64,000 nucleotides of DNA, taken from assembly GCA_023475345.1 (NCBI GenBank), contig JAMCWD010000035.1, forward strand, positions 33,101 to 97,100. The letters are read 5' to 3'. This DNA is from Chloroflexota bacterium (lineage in GTDB: Bacteria; Vulcanimicrobiota; JAMCWD01). A program made the position numbers and the translations under genes. This document shows, piece after piece, positions 60,595 to 64,000 of this stretch. The notes below the pieces were generated by a model. It was not told the origin of the DNA. It saw only the letters and a program-made list of their open reading frames with translations, and ran no database searches. The stretch's first letter is position 1. Each line of letters begins with the position of its first letter.

Positions 60595-61728
60595 TCAATT
60601 TACAGTTTCAATTTGTTCAAAGATGTCATTGAGGATCTTTAACTCTTCAAGAGCCTGTTTTCTCTTTTTTTCTTTTATATACATGTTCAACTTCATGAGG
60701 TGTAACTCAAACGGGTCTTTCGAATTTAAGTTATAATCACCGGGGGACAGCTCTTGTTTCGATTGATGCATGTTATGTAAAACCATTCCGAAAAGGCTTA
60801 TATCTTCGATAACATCATCGCTCCCGCCGTCCATACGGCCGGAGATGAGTTTTATGATCTCCCTGTGTATTTCATAGGCGGATTTGATATCTCCCAGTCG
60901 TATCAGGTTTCTTGCCAGGAATATGCGCGCCTGAATGCTTTGATATGAAGCCGGCGGGGACAGCCGGATAATTTCTTCATAAGTTTTTCTTTCAAGATCA
61001 TGCTTGCCCAGGCACTCGTAGGCATTTGATAAGACAAAAAGCATATCTATTTTTCTCTGCGGGTCAACTGTTTCATAATTATCGATAGCTTTTAATGACC
61101 GGGAAAGATAAGCCTCCCCTTCCTTCACGTGATTACAATCGGCTAAAGCGGCCGCAATTGAAAGATTGGCTTTTACATATATTTCGCGATCCTCACAATT
61201 TTCAATCTTCTTATAATTCCTGAGGGCGTCTTCAAACAAGTTCCTGGCGGAATATTCCCCGGCGCTCAGTAATATGAGGTTATTTTTATCAATGAAGTCA
61301 TCTCCGTGCCTGTCGATTATCTCCTCGGACTCCTTCAGTTCCTTAAGCCCAAGTTCATCTTTTCTATCCCAGCCCGCTTCGCCCGGGTTGGTAATAAATT
61401 TTGCTTTATAGCGTTTTACACGGGAAAGCAAAAATTTTTCAAAGAATACCTCCCGTGGCGTTGTAAAGTCGGCGGATTCTTCAATTATAAATTGCTCTGC
61501 TTCTTTAAATTTTCCCTGGTCTATCAATTTCGCCACTCTATTCTCAAAAGCATCCATATTATGAACAGAAGGCAGCGAACCTGTTTTATCAGTGTGAGCG
61601 GGATGTTTTGTTATTATTACCAGGTAGGCGGATAACGACAAAAGCATTATTAACAGGGTGATCAAGCCGTACTTTATTACTTGCGTCTTCAACAGCGTAA
61701 GAGATCCTTTCCAGGTTTGCTTAACCAT
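60595..61728 (-). CDS. Membrane-anchored TPR protein
   Basis: Protein of 377 residues with one span at about 20-40, then TPR-type helical repeats (ENRVAKLIDQGKFKEAEQFI, NLFEDALRNYKKIENCED, MLFVLSNAYECLGKHDLERKTYEEII, ARIFLARNLIRLGDIKSAYEI). No enzyme domain. It has its own upstream gap and ends 125 bases before the KimA-like start. Function unknown; probably a scaffold on the outer face of the membrane. Confidence 0.7.
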   Translation of the reverse strand: MVKQTWKGSLTLLKTQVIKYGLITLLIMLLSLSAYLVIITKHPAHTDKTGSLPSVHNMDAFENRVAKLIDQGKFKEAEQFIIEESADFTTPREVFFEKFLLSRVKRYKAKFITNPGEAGWDRKDELGLKELKESEEIIDRHGDDFIDKNNLILLSAGEYSARNLFEDALRNYKKIENCEDREIYVKANLSIAAALADCNHVKEGEAYLSRSLKAIDNYETVDPQRKIDMLFVLSNAYECLGKHDLERKTYEEIIRLSPPASYQSIQARIFLARNLIRLGDIKSAYEIHREIIKLISGRMDGGSDDVIEDISLFGMVLHNMHQSKQELSPGDYNLNSKDPFELHLMKLNMYIKEKKRKQALEELKILNDIFEQIETVN

Positions 61729-61930
61729 TGTACTCTCCGGATTAATACAAGTCCAGGCTCATGATGATCCTTGTATTGCAGATCCAGACATTGTCGAGTC
61801 GTTTATCATGGAGAAAATTATTACCCCGGGATTTCGGATTCCTTCATGCCTTTGCCCTGCGCGGAAATGGCGGCCTGTCAGCTTTCCGGGACGTTTCGGA
61901 AAATAATGCTTGCCCGGCACTTCCCCGGTT

Positions 61931-61947
61931 TTTTTATCGGACGGTGC
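61931..61947 (+). repeat. Recurrent TTTTTATCGGACGG motif, copy 2
   Basis: TTTTTATCGGACGGTGC differs by one base from the copy at 21846-21862. It lies in the short leader of the transglycosylase gene, about 30 bases before its start. Confidence 0.35.
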
Positions 61948-61974
61948 TTGTTGTATAGAAAATCAGGAGGAATT

Positions 61975-62748
61975 TTGGCTCGCCCGTTGAACTTTTACGT
62001 CATGAAAATTAAATATGTAATACGACTCTTTTTTATTTTTGGGCTGATGGTGTTCATATTCGGGGGGCCGGTATTCGCGGATCGCATCATTACGATAACC
62101 GAAACCTCTCCCGACGGTACCAAAGTTATAAAGTACGTCAACAGCAAGGCGCTGGAACTTGACCGCCGGACGGTCAGAAAGACGAACAAGGAAAATAACG
62201 GCGTTTACCTTTTTTATCGTACCGGCCCAGCTGTCGGCGCCAATTTCATCCCTGCCGAGCTTTCCTACGATAACCGCGTTTTCGAGAATTTGACCCCGGT
62301 CTATGTAACATACAACATGAAAGGTTATACATCCCGCGGCGGGACATCGAACAGCCGCACAATAGATATAAGCAAGGTAATCGAAGACGAAGCCCGGATA
62401 AACAATGTCGATCCTTACATCATTTACCTTATAGTCAAGTACGAATCGAACTTTAATAATTACGCGGTTTCCGGGAGCGGCGCAATGGGATTGATGCAGC
62501 TTATGCCCGGGACGGCAAGCGGGCTCGGCGTGAGAGACGCTTACGACCCGTATCAGAATATCGCAGGCGGCACCTCGTACTTCTGCACCCAGCTTTCAAG
62601 GTTCGGGAACCTCCGCCATGCACTGGCCGCATATAACGCGGGGCCAGGCAAGGTGGCGGAATACGGCGGCGTCCCCCCGTTTGCCGAAACATGCAGTTAT
62701 GTTGAAAATATCTTCAACGATTATTACCTTTATCGCAGCAAGAAATAA
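61975..62748 (+). CDS. Lytic transglycosylase with SLT domain
   Basis: Cell-wall lyase of 257 residues. TTG 61975 is chosen because AGGAGG ends four bases before it; ATG 62002 (MKIKYVIRLFF) would give a shorter signal peptide but lacks a ribosome site, and longer frames run into the upstream gap. After the signal peptide comes a short beta segment (RIITITETSPDGTKVIKYV) and an SLT domain with catalytic Glu in VKYESNF, GAMGLMQLMPGTA, AAYNAGPGKVAEYGG. It probably cleaves peptidoglycan, for instance to let pili or secretion systems through. Confidence 0.88.
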   Translation: MARPLNFYVMKIKYVIRLFFIFGLMVFIFGGPVFADRIITITETSPDGTKVIKYVNSKALELDRRTVRKTNKENNGVYLFYRTGPAVGANFIPAELSYDNRVFENLTPVYVTYNMKGYTSRGGTSNSRTIDISKVIEDEARINNVDPYIIYLIVKYESNFNNYAVSGSGAMGLMQLMPGTASGLGVRDAYDPYQNIAGGTSYFCTQLSRFGNLRHALAAYNAGPGKVAEYGGVPPFAETCSYVENIFNDYYLYRSKK

Positions 62749-62773
62749 GTATAACGGGAAGCAGGTATTACAA

Positions 62774-63439
62774 ATGCAGGATGTACCGGGAGTTCATAAA
62801 ATTTCCACCGATACCGGGGCACAACCCAGGGATGCCGGAATTATGGATGAATTAATGTATGTCGTGAAATTCCTTCTTGGATTCTCTCCCTGGCTTCTTT
62901 TTCTGTTCCTGCCGACCGATGGCTGGGACCCTTTGCGGAGAGTAGTTGTTATATGCCTGGCTGCATCAGTTGTTTTCGGATGGGGGGATCTGCGCAGAGG
63001 CTTCATTTTGCAGTGGTGTTCCCTGGCGTTTTTTCTTTTCTGTACAATATCGTTCTGGGGTTTCAAATGGGTCTGGTTAGCCGAACACATGGGAATTATC
63101 GGAAACGGCTTCCTGGACGGCGTTATCTGGATCACAGTGCTGATTGGCAAACCGTTCACATTACAATATGCACAGGCCGACCTGCCGAAAGAACAATGGC
63201 ACGATGAAGGTCTGATTCACAGTTGCCGGTTCCTCGCCATTTTCTGGGGAGCGCTGCTTCTCGTCCCTACGGCTTTTTACATTTTCCGATTCTACCATCC
63301 CACTGCGCTGCCGGCTCTTTTCTATTTCTACCTCAGCGTGATCTGCATCGTTATCGGCGTGTCTTACACCACTATCTATAAACAGATGAAACGAAAACAA
63401 CGTCAGGACGCCGTCAACTCCCCGGCATCGCCCAACTGA
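62774..63439 (+). CDS. Hypothetical polytopic membrane protein
   Basis: Protein of 221 residues with about five spans (FLLGFSPWLLFLFL, VVVICLAASVVFGW, WCSLAFFLFCTISFWGF, LAIFWGALLLVPTAFYIF, YFYLSVICIVIGVSYTTIY). ATG 62774 follows GGAAGCAGG by eight bases; earlier in-frame starts lie inside the transglycosylase gene. I do not recognise the family. The 258 bases after it contain only the next promoter. Confidence 0.6.
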   Translation: MQDVPGVHKISTDTGAQPRDAGIMDELMYVVKFLLGFSPWLLFLFLPTDGWDPLRRVVVICLAASVVFGWGDLRRGFILQWCSLAFFLFCTISFWGFKWVWLAEHMGIIGNGFLDGVIWITVLIGKPFTLQYAQADLPKEQWHDEGLIHSCRFLAIFWGALLLVPTAFYIFRFYHPTALPALFYFYLSVICIVIGVSYTTIYKQMKRKQRQDAVNSPASPN

Positions 63440-63617
63440 CCACAGACGTTGCCCTGTGGAAAAGAATACGTAAATTAGCGGCTCCAAACCAGCAAATCAT
63501 TCCCGTCCCGTAACAGGGTACGGGATAAACTCCGGCGGGAATCCAGTTCGATAAAAATATGTTGTACTCAGGAGAACCTGTCGCCGCAGAAATTTTTTGT
63601 GTAGGGAATTTGTAAAC

Positions 63618-63645
63618 TTGCATTAATTGCCTGGAAGTTTATAAT
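63618..63645 (+). promoter_or_regulatory. Promoter of small gene at 63698
   Basis: TTGCAT (63618-63623), 16 bases, TATAAT (63640-63645). It lies about 50 bases upstream of the gene's ribosome site. Confidence 0.5.
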
Positions 63646-63697
63646 ATTCGTAGATTTGCAATATTTTAGAAACAATTTTTTAAATTCGGGGGGGAAT

Positions 63698-63886
63698 ATG
63701 TACACACCTGAAAACCAGAGCTTAATACATGAAGTAGAGAGATATACGTGGGATGCGTTACAGGAACAAGCACGAAAGATTCTGGAACATGGAAGACAGA
63801 CTCATGGATGGGGTTTTGTATTCAGAAAAAAAGAGGGAAGTAATATATCTTTACTTAATTTAGTAAAAGAAAAGGTAATTGCCTAG
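63698..63886 (+). CDS. Small hypothetical protein
   Basis: Protein of 62 residues (VERYTWDALQEQARKILEHGRQTHGWGFVFRKKEGSN in substance), helical, with no family match I know. ATG 63698 has a G-rich ribosome site (GGGGGGGAA) and a promoter upstream, so it is probably expressed. Followed closely by a transposase start. Confidence 0.5.
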   Translation: MYTPENQSLIHEVERYTWDALQEQARKILEHGRQTHGWGFVFRKKEGSNISLLNLVKEKVIA

Positions 63887-63913
63887 AATTTGATCCCATG
63901 ATAAGGTGGTGTC

Positions 63914-64000
63914 ATGGAGATCGAAGCTTATGAGGACTTGATTCGTAACGAGTCGGTGGCTCGAAAATACTTGTTGGGATTTTGCTGGAAAAACCAACAA
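63914..64000 (+). CDS. IS1595-type transposase, 3' end cut by the window
   Basis: Only 29 residues are visible (MEIEAYEDLIRNESV then ARKYLLGFCWKNQQ). The second part matches the N-terminus of IS1595-family transposases, which continue with a zinc ribbon (FCPRC). ATG follows AAGGTGGTG. The left terminal repeat is not recognised. Confidence 0.6.
   Translation, partial: MEIEAYEDLIRNESVARKYLLGFCWKNQQ

Noticed and set aside
61771..61974. Upstream extension of the transglycosylase frame
   Set aside because: The extension has no signal-like or conserved sequence, whereas TTG 61975 follows AGGAGG and leads into a signal peptide.

Overview
This window is 64 kb of densely packed bacterial chromosome of intermediate G+C content. 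Genes are short-spaced or overlapping and run in long co-oriented blocks. I saw no rRNA, tRNA or CRISPR array. The best promoters I can read follow the ordinary TTGnnn-17-TATAAT pattern. Gene content suggests an uncultivated, anaerobic, surface-attached bacterium. Pointers are a corrinoid iron-sulfur protein subunit of the Wood-Ljungdahl pathway, methylmalonyl-CoA epimerase, type IV pilus machinery with two sets of minor pilins, lipoproteins with IPT/TIG repeats, many TPR proteins, and families common in archaea and deep-branching bacteria (DUF763, Mth938-like). I cannot name the phylum from the sequence alone.

Layout. 1-1.2 kb: 3' part of purB. 1.3-6.8 kb (+): a tight cluster of a Ycf46-like AAA ATPase, a DUF1257 protein, a TPR protein with a CFI-box C-terminus that apparently starts at ATA, a DUF2997 protein, a tiny overlapping gene, a zinc-ribbon membrane protein with a dead signal-peptidase-like domain, and pilT. 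7.0-10.9 kb (+): acsC, a folate-type ECF transporter, folC and a small cupin. 10.9-11.8 kb: a gene-free island of repeats. 11.8-15.2 kb (-): M14 peptidase, ubiquitin-fold sulfur-carrier-like protein, SGNH hydrolase, GtrA protein. 15.4-21.8 kb: two paralogous IPT/TIG lipoproteins and small membrane proteins. 21.9-30.1 kb (-): pilM-pilB-pilC, three pilin-like genes (V-, W- and X-like), a receiver protein and a triple-PAS protein. 30.3-33.6 kb (+): a three-gene two-component set. 33.6-37.5 kb (-): a second V-W-X pilin-like operon, whose V-like protein ends in a ~240-residue Gly/Asn/Asp/His/Cys repeat tail. 37.7-42.9 kb: epimerase, SGNH hydrolase, two TPR proteins, and a Cys-rich membrane protein. 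42.9-50.7 kb (-): era, DUF763, Mth938-like, an SbcCD/YhaNO-like pair and a class III aminotransferase. 50.7-51.1 kb: repeats. 51.1-58.4 kb (-): the rimP-nusA-ylxR-infB-rbfA-nrnA translation operon with a clear promoter and a terminator-like leader hairpin. 58.4-64 kb: a KimA-like transporter, a TPR protein, a lytic transglycosylase, small proteins and the start of an IS1595-type transposase.

How it fits together. The two pilin-like operons probably feed one machine, because only the first carries the motor and platform genes; PilT lies 20 kb away. The two-component genes sit exactly between the two pilin operons. The second operon has a near-consensus promoter flanked by two palindromes, so it is probably controlled separately. 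acsC, the folate transporter and folC would all serve C1 metabolism on tetrahydrofolate.

The strongest candidates for undescribed biology are the repeat-tailed minor pilins of the two V-W-X operons and the Ycf46/DUF1257/CFI-box/DUF2997 cluster.
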